DNA of 64,000 bases from Phoebastria nigripes (Eukaryota; Chordata; Aves; Procellariiformes; Diomedeidae): assembly GCA_035582835.1 (NCBI GenBank), contig JAYKAV010002945.1:444513-508512 (forward strand). Direction: 5' to 3'. Position numbers and translations under genes: made by a program. A model generated the notes under the pieces. That model did no database searches. It saw only the letters and a list, made by a program, of their open reading frames with translations, and had not been told where the DNA came from. Below are positions 13,301-28,300 of this stretch, piece by piece (the first letter of the stretch is position 1; every line of letters starts with the position of its first letter).

Positions 13301-16300
13301 CGTGCATTTGCTGTACCTTCTGAGTCTCTCACCACTTCTGTTTAAAGCACTACTGCTTCACAGTTTATCTCCACCGTCCTTCCAAGACACAAGGTTTGTG
13401 ACAAATTCTCTCAAGAACAGATTATCTTCCATGCAGACTTTAAAGATTATTGGTAAAACCTTAAACCACAACTCTTGAAAGTGACAAATGGGCCTGTACA
13501 TAGACAGGATCAGAGGTGTTATGTATTCCTAGCAGTGTATGCCCTTCCGACTGTGAAAAGTAATTTTCTTCATTAGGACTGAGGTTTTTTTCAATAGACT
13601 TTAGTGGCAAGACTCAGTACAGCCAGCTAAGGCCACCCAGCCCTGCGGAACCGAAGGCACCAACATGCTGAGCACTCTGGGGCAAAAGCACATCTCACAG
13701 GATAGAGCTTGCCAGCTCTGTCATAGAGAGTTAGGCAAGTATTTCTGACTACCTATACTTGTAGATACTTCTCTGCACTAAAAAGCTATTTTATGCAGGG
13801 CAGACTGCAATGTATCTCCATTCAAATGTAGCAGCAGCAAAACTGGTCACACTAATGGAGAAAATATTCTGAAATCCATGGTCACATCACTCTGGTGACT
13901 GTCCTAGCGACTGTGTTACCGTATTTAATAAGACTGCAACTGCACAACCCATTCACAGAGCACTTACGCATATTTACAGAAGCTCAGGTGAAAAAGGCTT
14001 TTCAGGACCTGTTTGCAGGTCCCAAATGAGTTTAGCTTACCCAACGGCATAGAAAGTTTGAAATTGTGCACCCATTTTCTACCTAAATTCCACTATTCCA
14101 TTTCAAGTGCCAAAAGCTTCCCTTTAGATCACACCCTGAGTTTTCCCAGAGTGTCCTGAGATGTAACCAGGCCATGGGTTTTAGGAGAGGAGTCATATCG
14201 AGGAGCAAATCACTTCAGTATCAGTGAGAAAGACAGACTTCTCAGCCTGGAAAAGTTCAATGTATTTTCAACACTGAGATCTTCCAGATCTGTCACATAA
14301 ATTAGACCTCAAATACATCCATCAGTATAGGAAAACACAGAAAATAGCTTGCTATGGAGACCAGAATACCCTACACCTATCTACAGAACCATCAATGGGA
14401 TTGACTTGGAAGTCACCCGCAAGAAGAAAATCATACCAGAAATCCCACTAATTGAGACCACAGAACTCTGCAAACAGTCAGACTTACCATTTTATTTTAT
14501 CTTAGCATTCATACCCTGGAAAGAATTAGCCAATTAATCTAGTTTTGGATCTAGGCATCTCCTGCAGTGGAGACTAGATGCAGAAAGAACAGCTCATCCC
14601 TTCCTGGCTAAGCAGTGCTGTGAGATACAATAGATAACAGAAACATAAAATAAATTAACTGTGTAGCTAAATAACAAGGCTGCCACTAAACTACTAACAG
14701 AGCCAGTGCTCCATGCAGAAGTCATCCACTGCCACCTTCTGTTCTCCTAGGCAATGCAGCACATTAAAATAGTACTATATCTTGTCACAGTATCTTTTTG
14801 TTACTGCTCAACAAGGAAAGACTTTTTTAGCTTTGGGGAAAAAAAGAAAACCTTAAAGCAATGAGCATAATTACTGCACTAATTCACTAAGTCTTTTGTA
14901 CAATTACTTCATAATGTCACTTCAGTAACTTCAGAAAGAGAGTCTGATCTGCACGAACTGCTTGGCTTTGAAATTAAGGTACAGGACCCTTGGGAGCATT
15001 CAGTAGTAGTAAGCTAGTTAATTGCTTAGGGGAATCAGTGGGATGAAGATAAAACCATTTAGTAGATACAGGAGCATAGTAATGAACCCATCACTTCCAT
15101 TTCTAAAATTCCCCTGTATTACCTAATAGCAGTGTGCCAGTGGACACTCAAGTTCTAAGCTACCATTTTTGCTCCCCAGCCTTTCTATGTCTATTACCTG
15201 TTTCACATCTCGAACTAGGTGATGCAAGAGTAGGTTTGATGGTCCTTGTTTCTGTAGTGTGAAAAGAAAAGACAGTAAACAATCACTCTACATTAGAAAA
15301 TCAATACATAAAAGAAAGCAGTTAAAAGATCTTCGGGATAAGCTACTGTGATTCAAACTCTCCCCACTCAAACTCTCCCCACAAACCTCTTCAAAAACAT
15401 TTCAACACCAATCTGCAATACCTCTACTATCTTAAATCTTGACATATTCTAGAAAGATGTTGGTATCACTTTGGTTAAACAACATATCATTTTCAGCAAG
15501 ATAAGTATGTATCACACACCAGATGATTGAAATCAGGACATATTTCTTATGAGCTTCAGGTGACTACTCAGTTTGGTTCATGTCAATGAACTGAAAATAA
15601 AAAGCTGGGACACCAATCCAAAAATCCAACATTACAATCAAAAACGATCAAAACCCGTTAATTTTCAATTTTTTTCAAAAATCCTTCATTAAAATGTGGC
15701 CTAATTATCAAATTTCTTAAGCAAAACAGTATTCTTTCTAGGCATTCTTATCTAAAGTTGTACACTGGGATTTCAAATACTCACCGTATTGTAGAGTTCT
15801 TCCAAACGAGATATGGTAAGAAAACGGTGCATGTTCACACCATGCTCTATTAACAGCTTCACAAAATCCACACGGTCCATCACTAAAGCATCCAGCATTG
15901 CCTGTTCCAAGGCACCAACCTCCCGAAGGACAGAGATGAAGGAAAAGCTTAGAAAATTATTATCTTCTTTTGGAAATAAATAAAACACTCCTGAACAGCT
16001 AGGGATCTCTTTATCACAATGACTTGTCTTTACGCATATTTAAAGTGCACAGTACAAAAGAAAAATATGTTGGAGGAAGCATCTGTGTAGAAAATCCAAC
16101 AGAGGGGGGAGTAAAACTGAGTCTCCATAAACCCAACGTCTGTAGAGACTTCTACAAATCTAACTTTACAACCAGACTCTGACAAAACATTCCCTACTCT
16201 TTAATTCACTTGAGAAGCTAATGTATGATAATGCAGGGGACACAGGGAAGCCTTTCGTTTTTGACATATGACAAAAGCCATTTCAAGGTACTGTATTTCA

Positions 16301-19300
16301 AGATCTCGCTATAGAACCTGAAGTTCTTTAAAGCAGACTTCTTTTCAAATATGAGAGAGAATCTGCGTTAGGATAAACTCTCTCAAAGACACCATGAAGC
16401 AGAGCTCTACCTACAACAGTGTCCAAACGGTGAAAGCACTCCACTCATGGCACTTGCACAGAGCTCAGCAGAATTTCTACATGCAAAATAGCAAAGGAGT
16501 TGGACCTATGAGGTTCATATAAATCCATATTAAGAATTTCTGCAGAACACGTATGCACAGAAAACGCAGCGGGGTGAGCAGAATGAGGACGCTGGCACAC
16601 AAATGGGGCAGGTGTGAGGCACATGAAGTTAGTCCCTTCCATGTACGTATTTACGTTTGGCAGAAGTGATATTAAAAGATGACCAATAAATGCTACAGAA
16701 TTGTCACATGTGAAAAGAAAACTTATGAACTGTTCCTGAGTTAATTGGTGTTTCTTCTAGAAATATCTCAAAGTGACCATTCTTGTATTAAATTTCCTTG
16801 AGCAGTCATTCCTTGTGCTGGCAGTGTGTCTAAAGAGGTTTAGACAGCTGTCTGGTAACTACTAGAATGACATTATTTGCTGTAAAGTCCATTTGAGACT
16901 GAGCTGACATTTAAGCAGAAACATAGGTACAGCTGGTTACAATCTTTACCTTGGCTTGTGGATGAGGGAAAGGCTGTGGATGTGGTCTACCTGGACTTCA
17001 GTAAAGCCTTCGACACTGTCTCCCACAGCATTCTCCTAGAGAAGCTGGTGGCTCATGGCCTAGACAGGTGTACTCTGNNNNNNNNNNNNNNNNNNNNNNN
17101 NNNNNNNNNNNNNNNNNNNNNNNNNNNNNNNNNNNNNNNNNNNNNNNNNNNNNNNNNNNNNNNNNNNNNNNNNNNNNNNNNNNNNNNNNNNNNNNNNNNN
17201 NNNNNNNNNNNNNNNNNNNNNNNNNNNNNNNNNNNNNNNNNNNNNNNNNNNNNNNNNNNNNNNNNNNNNNNNNNNNNNNNNNNNNNNNNNNNNNNNNNNN
17301 NNNNNNNNNNNNNNNNNNNNNNNNNNNNNNNNNNNNNNNNNNNNNNNNNNNNNNNNNNNNNNNNNNNNNNNNNNNNNNNNNNNNNNNNNNNNNNNNNNNN
17401 NNNNNNNNNNNNNNNNNNNNNNNNNNNNNNNNNNNNNNNNNNNNNNNNNNNNNNNNNNNNNNNNNNNNNNNNNNNNNNNNNNNNNNNNNNNNNNNNNNNN
17501 NNNNNNNNNNNNNNNNNNNNNNNNNNNNNNNNNNNNNNNNNNNNNNNNNNNNNNNNNNNNNNNNNNNNNNNNNNNNNNNNNNNNNNNNNNNNNNNNNNNN
17601 NNNNNNNNNNNNNNNNNNNNNNNNNNNNNNNNNNNNNNNNNNNNNNNNNNNNNNNNNNNNNNNNNNNNNNNNNNNNNNNNNNNNNNNNNNNNNNNNNNNN
17701 NNNNNNNNNNNNNNNNNNNNNNNNNNNNNNNNNNNNNNNNNNNNNNNNNNNNNNNNNNNNNNNNNNNNNNNNNNNNNNNNNNNNNNNNNNNNNNNNNNNN
17801 NNNNNNNNNNNNNNNNNNNNNNNNNNNNNNNNNNNNNNNNNNNNNNNNNNNNNNNNNNNNNNNNNNNNNNNNNNNNNNNNNNNNNNNNNNNNNNNNNNNN
17901 NNNNNNNNNNNNNNNNNNNNNNNNNNNNNNNNNNNNNNNNNNNNNNNNNNNNNNNNNNNNNNNNNNNNNNNNNNNNNNNNNNNNNNNNNNNNNNNNNTGA
18001 GGCGCTTAGGGACATGGTTTAGTGGGCATGGTGGTGTTGGGTTGACGGTTGGACTTGATGATCTTAGAGGTCTTTTCCAACCTTAATGATTCTATGATTC
18101 TATTCTATGATTCTAGTTTTTGCTTGGAGAAGCAGCAAGAGATGTAAGGCCTGTTTATTATGAGCTCTTTACATCGTACTTGAAGGGGAGAACATACTCA
18201 TTATTTGACAATGACTTTTCATTCAAAATGGTGCTGAAGAAGTGCACTAACATAGATATGAACGGGTACATAGATCTTTTTCAAACATATCAGAAGCAGA
18301 GGAGTGGGAGCAGGGGGACTGCCCGTGAATCTGTAAGGCCAGAGGATGATCAAGGTATAAAAGAAACACACAAGGAGATAAGATTATTGCAGAAATAGTA
18401 AATTAATTCATTGCCTCACGGCTCACTACAGAACATGTTAGGAAAGGTCCTACATCAAAGCTGTTCTTTATGGCAGACAAATCTGAGGAACTGTGTCAAA
18501 TTGAAGTGTCAGTAGAAAAGATTACAGAAGTCAACCGTAAAGTGGTAGCAAATTGTCAGGACCAGGTGGTATTCATCTAAGAGTTCCCAGGGAATTGAAG
18601 TATAGCTGAAATCAGCCCCTCTAACAGCAAAATGGAAAACGTTACAAAATATGCCAACTGTTAAAAAAGACAAAGGAATGTACAAGTTGTCAAAGTATGG
18701 CATATCAATACAGTTAGAACTTTGTAAGGACAAATATAATGAAACTACAATAAGGAACAGCAATAATAGCAACACGGGTAAATACAGTAGAGTAAGAGGA
18801 AGCAAGGCAGTTATTTTGTAGAACAAAATCAGAACTCTACCAGAATTCGGCAGGGACAATGAGGATAAAGCTGTCCGATTGATACAGTATATTTGTATCC
18901 GCACAAAAGCTTTTGATGATGGCTTTCCTGAAGGACTTCTAAACAAATTAAGCTGTCACAAGGCAAAACGTCCTCCAATTGTTTAATAACTGATCATATG
19001 GTAGGGAAAAAAGATTATTAATAGTGGTGGGAGACCAAAAAAATCCCATATATTGAATACTGACTTGACAATACTTGCTGATGATACAAAAATACTCATC
19101 ATAATAAAACTGATTGGGAAGAGGTGCAGAAAATCTCTTAATATGGGCTAACCAGCCAAAAAAGCAGGTGAAATTCAATATTGGTAAATGTGAAATAATG
19201 TGCATTTGGCAAACAACCCTACCTGCACGTCAGTCCTGAAATTAACTCAGAAAAAATGTTAGTGGACATATCTTCTGAAAGCATGAATGTAAGTTGGATA

Positions 19301-22300
19301 TAAGTTGGAAACAAGTAAAAAAGGCATACAGACTATTTGGATTTATACTTAGATAAATACAGAATAATGTACAAAATATTAGTATTTCACTAAATATCTC
19401 AATGAAAAACCCCGTATCTTAAATATTGGGTACAGTGCTGGTCTGCCTATCCCAAAAGATTACTTTAAGACCTGAAAAAAGTACACAGAAGAGCAGAAAA
19501 GATTGCCAGAAATATGGAAAATCTGAACAGATAATCACCTTGAGAAAGCCAGGAGTGAAGGCGGGGGAACTATGCAATAGTTCTCTAAAATCTTCTGTGT
19601 CAAAGTGGTGGGGACTAGGAAAATGTTACTCGTTATTTCCCATACACACAGAATCATAGAATCATTTAAGTTGGAAAAGACCTTTAAGATCATGCAGTCC
19701 AACCATTAACTTAACACTGCCAAGTCCCACTAAACCATGTACCTAAGCACAACACCTACAGGTCTTTTAAATACCTCCAGGGATGGTCACTCAACCATTT
19801 CCCTGGGCAGCCTGTTCCAGTGCTTGACAACCCCTTCGGTGAAGAAATTTTTCCTAATACCCAATCTAAACCTCCCCTGGCGCAACTTGAGGCCGTTTCC
19901 TCTCGTCCTATCACTTGTTACCTGGGAGAAGAGACTGACACCCACCTCGCTACAACCTTTCAGGTAGTTGTAGAGCGCGATAAGGTCTCCCCTCAGCCTC
20001 CTTTTCACCAAGGAACAGAAGGCATCAAATGAAAACATCAGGTAGCAAACAGCCACCAAAATTTAACATTCTCAGTTTAAGATCTCTTTATTTAGTAAAA
20101 AACTTTGACTCCGTTTCCCACAGCATTCTCCTGGAGAAACTGGCTGCTCGTGGCTTGGACAGGTGTACTCTTTGCTGAGTAAAAAACTGNCTGGATGGCC
20201 GGGCCCAAAGAGTTGTGGTGAATGGAGTTAAATCCAGTTGGCGGCCGGTCACGAGCAGTGTTCTCCAGGGCTCACTATTGGGGCCAGTTCTGTTTAATAT
20301 TTTTATCAATGACCTGGATGAGGGGATCGAGTGCTCCCTCAGTAAGTTTGCAGATGACACCAAGCTGGCCGGGAGTGTTGATCTGCTTGAGGGTAGGAAG
20401 GCTCTACAGAGGGATCTGGACAGGCTGGATCCATGGGCCACGGCCAGTTGTATGAGGTTCAACAAGGCCAAGTGCCACGTCCTGCACTTGGGTCACAACA
20501 ACCCCACGCAATGCTACAGGCTTGGGGAAGAGTGGCTGGAAAGCTGCCCAGCAGAAAAGGACCTGGGGATGGTGGTCGACAGCCACCTGAATATGAGCCG
20601 GCAGTGTGCCCAGGTGGCCAAGAAGGCCAACAGCATCCTGGCTTGTATCAGAAATAGTGTGGCCAACGGGACTAGGGAAATGATCGTGCCCCTGTACTTG
20701 GCACTGGTGAGGCCGCACCTCGAATACTGTGTTCAGTTTTGGGCTCCTCACTACAAGAAGGACATTGAGGTGCTGGAGCACGTCGAAAGAACAACAACGA
20801 AGCTGGTGAATGGTCTAGAGAACAAGTCTTGTGAGGAGCAGCTGAGGGAACTGGGACTGTTTAGTCTGGAGAAGAGGAGGCTCAGGGGAAGACCTTATTG
20901 CTCTCTACAACCACCTGAAAGGAGGTTGTAACGAGGTGGGTGTCAGTCTCTTCTGCCAAGTAACAAGTGATAGAACGAGAGGAAATGGCCTCAAGTTGGG
21001 CCAGGGGAGGTTTAGATTGGATATTACGAAAAATTTCTTCACCAAAGGGGTTGTCAAGCACTGGAACAGGCTGCCCAGGGAAGCAGTTGAGTGACCATCC
21101 CTGGAGGTATTTAAAAGACCTGTAGATGTGGCACTTAGGTACATAGTGGTGGACTTGGCAGTGTTAGGTTTACAGTTGAACTGCATGATCATAAAGGTCT
21201 CTTCCAATCTAAATGATTCTATGATTCTATTCTATGGTTCTATGATTCTATTATATCATTTATACTAATTCACTAGTCAAAGCAAGTTTTACCTGCCACA
21301 CTTCTCATGTAAACGCAAAGGAATGATGCAGACTCACAGGCCTTGCCAATATATATCTTCAATAATAAAAATGGCAAAAGCATAATGCTTCTCTCTTACT
21401 CTAATAGTATAGAATTTCAAGCAGTAAGATAGATGGTGTCCCCCTTTCTTTAGTATCTTACACAGATGTGCTTCAATAAAGCTTATCAACAGTTCACAGC
21501 AAAGTTGTTGAAGGCAAAAAACTAAATAAACACAAATAAAAAAATGTACGTGCTATAAAACAATGAAAGAAGACATTGGGAAAAATACATTTTCTTCATA
21601 GAGTCAAAACATAACACGGTATTGTAAAAAAAAATCATAAAGGCAAAAATATGCACACGTCATTGTGTATACACAAATCTTCTCCATATTCCATAAAAAA
21701 AAAAGTCCATTGGACAGAAACACTGTTAAGGTTATGCAGTCAAACACTCAAAAGTTATCAGAAAATTCATCACCACGAATTATGGTACAATTATTCATTG
21801 CTCAATCATATACAATGTTTCTCCAGAGGGCTTAGTCTTATTCAGTTCACAGAGTGAATGATGCTCTCCTAGCAGGGAGCTATTCAACATTTTGCTCTAA
21901 CTTTACTGTTCCAGGCTTGGCACATCCCTTATTATTCACACACAGTTCAGATCCTGAAAATGAAACCGGCAATTTTCTTCTTTGCCTTTCAGTGGGCACT
22001 CGACACCATTTATTTTTACCAGGTTTTGTGCAAGGACATGATGTGATCATCTCGACTTCACAGATAGTGAACTGAGCCCAAAGAGGTAACAACAACAACA
22101 ACAAATCCTTTAATTCATAGATGCCCAATTGTAGACATCTCAGGCATAGTCCTCCATGTATTTAGCCTTATACACCACAGGAAAATATGGACTGGTGATC
22201 AATAAATTCAGCTCCCTTGTTGTGTCAAACAACCAGCTACAGTCACTCAAAAAAAATATACCCACTGTCGATTTTCCAAAATTTACATTGTAAAGAAGAA

Positions 22301-25300
22301 AAGGCACTCGGGACTGGAAAAATCAATCTTGTAATTCCTGAAGGGAAAACTTTAAAAGTACTTCTGGGAGCATCAGACATAATTTCTTGAAGAAAATATT
22401 TACTCTTACAATAAAAGGGAATAGCAGGTGTTGAGGCACATCCAGTTTTATATTTATCATCTACAAAAATCATATTATGTACACAAAAACTCACTTAGGG
22501 AGGGTTATACTTAAATACCGGATTACATCTGAAAACTTGAAAAACACAATTTATAGGACTGATTCAATTGCTCCTGTATGTTCTTTCACACGCATATAGT
22601 TAATGTAATAATCAATGGCCTGCCTTGATTGCAGCTATTCCTAAGAAACAATATCTGAAATAATGCCACAATGCCATGTTACCATAGTTAATTCTACCTT
22701 TTTTTTACCTGGTAATACCATAAAGGACGGTGATTTTTATATTTCTGTCTAGAGCTAGGAAAATAGAGGCAACACTTCTTTGGAGTTTAGTCCTTTGGAG
22801 AAAAGAGTACTCTGGGCTACAATGAAATATCCTTGACCACCAATGATTGTCAACACAGGCTTGAGGAATACATATCCAGAAGGACCACTGAAACTATTTG
22901 GAAAAGCTAGCAGCAAAAACTACAGGATTTTTAGATATCAACTCTTCTCTGGGGAAATAAATGTGTTTGATTTTTCATCTGATGCACTCTGTAGTTGAAT
23001 GCTTTGCAATTTTAAGAATAATGCCTCTCCAAAATCTAAGATGATTACTCCAGAAGACTGACTCCAAGCATCAAACTGTTCCTTAATTAAAGCCTGNCAA
23101 ATGCAAATCATGGAAAATTAGTCATCATAATAAAGCGTAAAGCCACTGTGAAAATTAAAAGATAGTAGTACCTTCCAGTGTTGTCCATAAACCAATATGT
23201 GTTTCTTGGCAATATCTAGCCGGTTCCAGGCCAACGCCAAATCTAGCTGATCTGAAGCAGACATATTTGTACCTAGGAAACAAGCAAAGGACCTAGCAGT
23301 TCTCACACATTGATGTTACTCTTTTGCTTTGAAAACGTAAGCCAATGGGACTGTATGTCAGATGAAAACAGGTCATATTTTTAGATACGTACCTTTCAAG
23401 AGTGCAGTCAGAATTGCCAAATCAATGTCCTGCTGATCTTCCGTCTCCGCATCAAATATGGTTATCTGTTAGAATTGCAGAAGTATACTATTTGAGGTGA
23501 GGCAGAGAAGTCTGAAGTTATTTCTTCTTGGTAAGGGCTGTGGTAGATTAAATCATACACATTTCAACACAAACAATGGCAAAGGCTCAGACATGATTCT
23601 CCTTTGTTTCAGACAGAAAAGGTATCATTTTGCTTTTTAATGCAAACTGGCATCAACCTACTGCATAATAACATAAGTCTATTTGCTTTTGATTAGCCTT
23701 TAAAGCTGAGTAATGTAAAAATGCAACGTGGTTGATATCTACTCAGTTTTCAACTAGAAAACAGACACTCAAAGTAAAACAAAAAGTAACAAAAACATAT
23801 TGGGTAGTTTCCATTTTAGTGATCATCGCTACAATTGTCATTACTGCCATAACAAATACTTGGTACTCCATCATATTTGAAAAGTCATGGCAGACTGCTG
23901 AAGTTCCCAGTGACTGGAAAAGGGGAAACATAACCCCCATTTTTAAAAAGGCTAAAAAGGAAGACCTGGGGAACTACAGGCTGGTCAGTCTCACCTCTTT
24001 GCCTGGCAAGATCATGGAGCAGATCCTCCTGGAAACTACGCTAAGGCACATGGAAAACAGAGAGGTGATTGGTGACAGCCCACATGGCTTCACTAAGGGC
24101 AAATTGTGCCTGACAAATCTGGTGGCCTTCTAGAGCAGAGTTACAGCATTGGTGGATAAGGGAAGACCGACTGACGTCATCTACCTGGACTCGTGCAAAG
24201 CATTTGATACTGTCCCGCACAACATCCCCGTCTCTAAAATGGAGAGACATGGATTTGATGGGTGGACCACTTGGTGGATAAGGAATTGGCTGGATGGTCA
24301 CACTCAAAGAGTTGCGGTCAGTGGCTCAAAGTCCGGGTGGAGACCAGTGATGAATGGTGTCCCTCAGGGGTCCATATTGGGACCAGGATTGGTCCCCATC
24401 TTTGTTGGGGACATGGAGAGTGGGATTGAGTGCACCCTCAGCAAGTTTGTGGATGACACCAAGCTGAGTGATGTGGTTGATACTCTAGAGGTAAGGGATG
24501 CCATCCAGAGGGACCTTGACAGGCTAGAGAGGCGGGCCCATGCGAACCACATGAAGATCAACACGGCCAAATGTAAGCTCCTGCACATGCATTGGGGCAA
24601 TCTCCAAACAGGGATACAGGCTGGACGATGAGTGGATTGAGAGCAGCTCTGCNGAGAAGGATTTGGGGGTACTTGTGGATGCAAAACTGGATATGAGCCA
24701 ACAATGTGCACTCACAGCCCAGAAAGCCAACCGTATCCTGGGCTGCATCAAAAGAAGTGTGGCTAACAGGTTGAAGGAGGTGATTCTCCCCCTCTACTCT
24801 GCTCTCGTGAGACCCCACCTGGAGTACTGTGTCCAGCTCTGGACCCCTCAGCATAAGAAAGACATGGACCTGTTGGAGCAGGTCCAGAGGAGGGCCATGA
24901 AGATGATCAAGCGGTTGGAGCACCTCCCCTGTGAGGACAGGCTGAGAGAGCTGGGGTTGTTTAGCCTAGAGAGGGCTCTGGGAAGACCTTATAGCAGCCT
25001 TCCAGTACTTAAAGGGGGCCTACAGGAAAGATGGGGAGGGGCTCTTTATCAGTGATAGGACAAGGGGTAATGGTTTTAAACTAAAAGAGGGTAGATTTAG
25101 ATTAGATATGAGGAAGAAATTCTTTACTGTGATGGTGGTGAGACACTGGAACGGGTCGTCCAGAGAAGTTGTGGATGCCCCCTCCCTGGAAGTGTTCAAG
25201 GCCAGGTTGGATGGGGCTTTGAGCAACCTGATCTAGTGGAAGGTATCCCAGCCCATGGCAGGCGGGTTGGAACTAGATGATCTTTAAGGTCCCTTCCAAN

Positions 25301-28300
25301 CCAAACCATTCTATGATTCTATGATTCCGCTCACAAATGAGCACCTGAGCCGCTAAACATGCCAGCACATTTTGAAAGTACATTTCAATACTCAGAGACA
25401 AGTTCTAACACAATTCTGTTATGAGTAAAAGAATGGATGGAAACATTTCTAAATTACAAATAAGACACTACTAGAGAAGAAAAAAGTAGGAATTACTTGA
25501 TCTTTCCTGCGAAAACAAAGATGTCTGGCCTTTTACTAAAATCAGAAAGGCTGTCATTTCATAAGCCACCACTGAGACTTGAGAAGTTAACTAAACAGGC
25601 TCTGTGGAGCTACCCAATATATAAATTAGCAGAGACACCTTTACGTTATCTTTATATTAGAGATAACACCATTACTTCTACAACTGCTGTGCCCACGCCA
25701 ACCCACCACAGAAAGAGCAAAAAGGATAACAGCAAATGAAGACGTCCTAAACTCAGAGTGTGAACCCCACTCACGGACTCTCTGTACTCCATGCTTTCCA
25801 TCAAAATGTGAAATAGATGACTGGACTGTTTCTGTCCCAAGCTAAATGTGTTTTGAATCATCACTAAGACCTCCTCCTTCACTTGAGGGCGCAGCTCCCT
25901 GAAAAACAGATATACAAGCAAGAATAAGTATATTTTTAGCTACTTCTTACCAGCCCAAATGACACCTCAGCAGAAGACGAAACTTGTGCTAAGCAGAGAC
26001 ATATGAGAAATCTCTTTTATTTCTATTTCTCTGTTGACTTATTCCTGCCTTCTTTCAACAAAACAAAGCAAAGGCATCGCATAATATAAATTATTATTCA
26101 CACAGACATTAGTTCTGACCATACAGATATACTATTGGAAATATGGAAAAATGAAAAAGTTAACAATTTTCAAAAGATTGTCTGTGAATATAGAGCTAAA
26201 AATCACTAAAAGTTTAGAAAACTTTTTCCTTCTTTCAAGAATCATATAGGGATAAAATTAAATTCCTTATTATTTCATTAGGCTTCATACCTCTCCCATC
26301 TTTTTTCCCATTTATCTTTCTGTTAACCTTTCCGTCCATATTTTCCTTTTCTTTTGAAATGGCAGGATTTTTTTTAAAAGATAAAAAATATGGAAGAAAA
26401 AGCAAGTGAAGAAAAAGTTCTCAATACAACACACTAGGGAAAAATACCACCCCCTCCAAAAGACTATTTAGAAAAGATAATAAATAAACAATTAGGATAT
26501 AAAGTTTATTAAACTGTTAGGTTTTTTTTAATTGGAATGAACCCAGGCCATCTTTTTAAAATTTGATTTTTTATTTAAAAAGCCCTTTTGACTTTGAAAA
26601 ACTTTCACAAAAAATATTAATTGGCTATACAAATATATATATTTATTTCCATTTTGGACGTAAAATTTTCATCAAGGTAGGTTTAATAGAGTCTGCAGCT
26701 GAGGCTGCACTGGAGGTGACATAAAGAGTTACAGCTAGACGAGGATGACAAAGCTGGGTTACCACTGGGTAAACCAAAGCCAAAGCCAAGGAACCCTAGT
26801 CCTCCTCCTACCTCAGCCTGAGGCTCCTACAGCAACTAACCCCAGCCCTAGTCTCAAAAGCTTTGTGCAACCCAAATCCAAGCCCACTTACAGAATACTG
26901 ATGGCAGGAGAAAGGATTGAGTCAAAACCCAAGCAGGCACTCTGGGGTCACCCAGCAGTGTCCCTCGCCAAAGGTGAGAAACATTACAATAACTCAAAAT
27001 AGCTAGATGCAGTTTCTTTTTCTTCTTAAAAAAAGCCTTAGTAAATTTGGCAGAATAATTCTTCCAGCACTAGTTCGAGGCAGGGAAGGAAGAAACTCTG
27101 CTCTCACTGCACAGAGGTAAAAGCCATCAAAAGACCATGGCGGGATCATTACTAGAAGCATTAGAAATTATCTCAGCGGGTTTGAGACAGGCATTTTCAG
27201 GTCCCTCCCAATACAACAGACCAAGCAGGAGGAGCATTATGCCACTACTCACCCCGTATCACCTGTGTGTTTGTGGGTAAAAGCCAGGATATCTGCAGCT
27301 CTGCCAGTGCCCTCATAGACCACCACAGGGACAGCTGGGCTGGCCCTCACGTACTCCCACACCATTAGGATCACATTGGGGCCTCCTTCCACCACCAACC
27401 CAACTACGGGTACACCTTGGCCCATTCCTGTTTCAAAACACACCTAACCAGTTACAAACAGGTCTCAGTCACACAAAAAAATCAGAACATCTGGTAAATA
27501 AATACTCATGAAAGAGTCTCATACATGGTTCAATGGTGAGGAAATCATGCCCTTACCGTCTCTAATTTGACTTCTACTTTTTAAGACTTTCACAGAACTT
27601 CTGCAACCAGATCAAAAAGACCATGAAAACCTCCTGATAAAATTGTAAGTGGCCCTAGCATTGCAAAGAAGAAACGTCCTTCAGAATATCCCTCTGCCCT
27701 TTACGATTGCTCTCACATGCAAGGACATTGACAGCATTTGAAATGTCATCAATATCCATTTGTTTACCTACACACATAGAAAAGTAATCAGGCACTTCTT
27801 TAGAGACTTTCTCAAGTTTTATAGCAGCAGGGTGGTTTTTTTAACAATCAGAAATAAATTTCAAATAAGATCCAATAGAAATGCAAAACCAACAGAAAGT
27901 CTGACCTGCAAAAACTCATAGTAAGAAAAGACATAAGAGGGTGAGTAAGAAGCTCTAAATATGAACACATTAAAAATTGGGTAAGTTTCTAAGTTTGTAA
28001 ATACTATAATGTGAGCAGATAAAGGAAACAAGGATTTCACATCATAACTCTGCTAATGTCTTTTTAAAATACCTCAAGATTTAAATCACTAGGTAAGAAT
28101 GAACTTCCACAAATAATTTATACAATCTAGTGCATAAAAAGAAATACTTGCCTATGTAATAAATATTTCATTCACTATTTCTATACCGTAAGTCAGTTAC
28201 TGTATAGGCAAACAATGGAAGTTACGCAATCTGACAAACAAACATTGGCTAAAGGTATTCCTTTCGCAACCAGTCTTTGTTTCTGTACCTGAAGAGGTCA

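Larger units (their letters stand above)
15920..23171. other. TRPM6 intron 11, LINE cluster
   Basis: 7.25-kb intron. From left to right it holds about 1 kb of plain sequence, a sense CR1 copy with an assembly gap, an older decayed LINE, an antisense CR1 copy, a sense CR1 copy, and about 1.9 kb of plain sequence with an (AAC)n run at 22088-22104 and a possible MIR fragment at 22046-22090. No exon is missing here: exons 11 and 12 are adjacent in the protein. Confidence 0.8.

Noticed and set aside
16958..18022. Long open frames across 17078-17997 on both strands
   Set aside because: They consist almost wholly of translated Ns in an assembly gap; only the ends are real CR1 sequence.
20404..20781. 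Minus-strand open frame of 125 codons opposite the CR1 polymerase
   Set aside because: A shadow frame of the CR1 reverse transcriptase on the other strand.
15920..23171. Intronic microRNA of the miR-204/211 type, hosted by the related genes TRPM3 and TRPM1
   Set aside because: I saw no matching seed in a hairpin setting by eye in this or any other intron.
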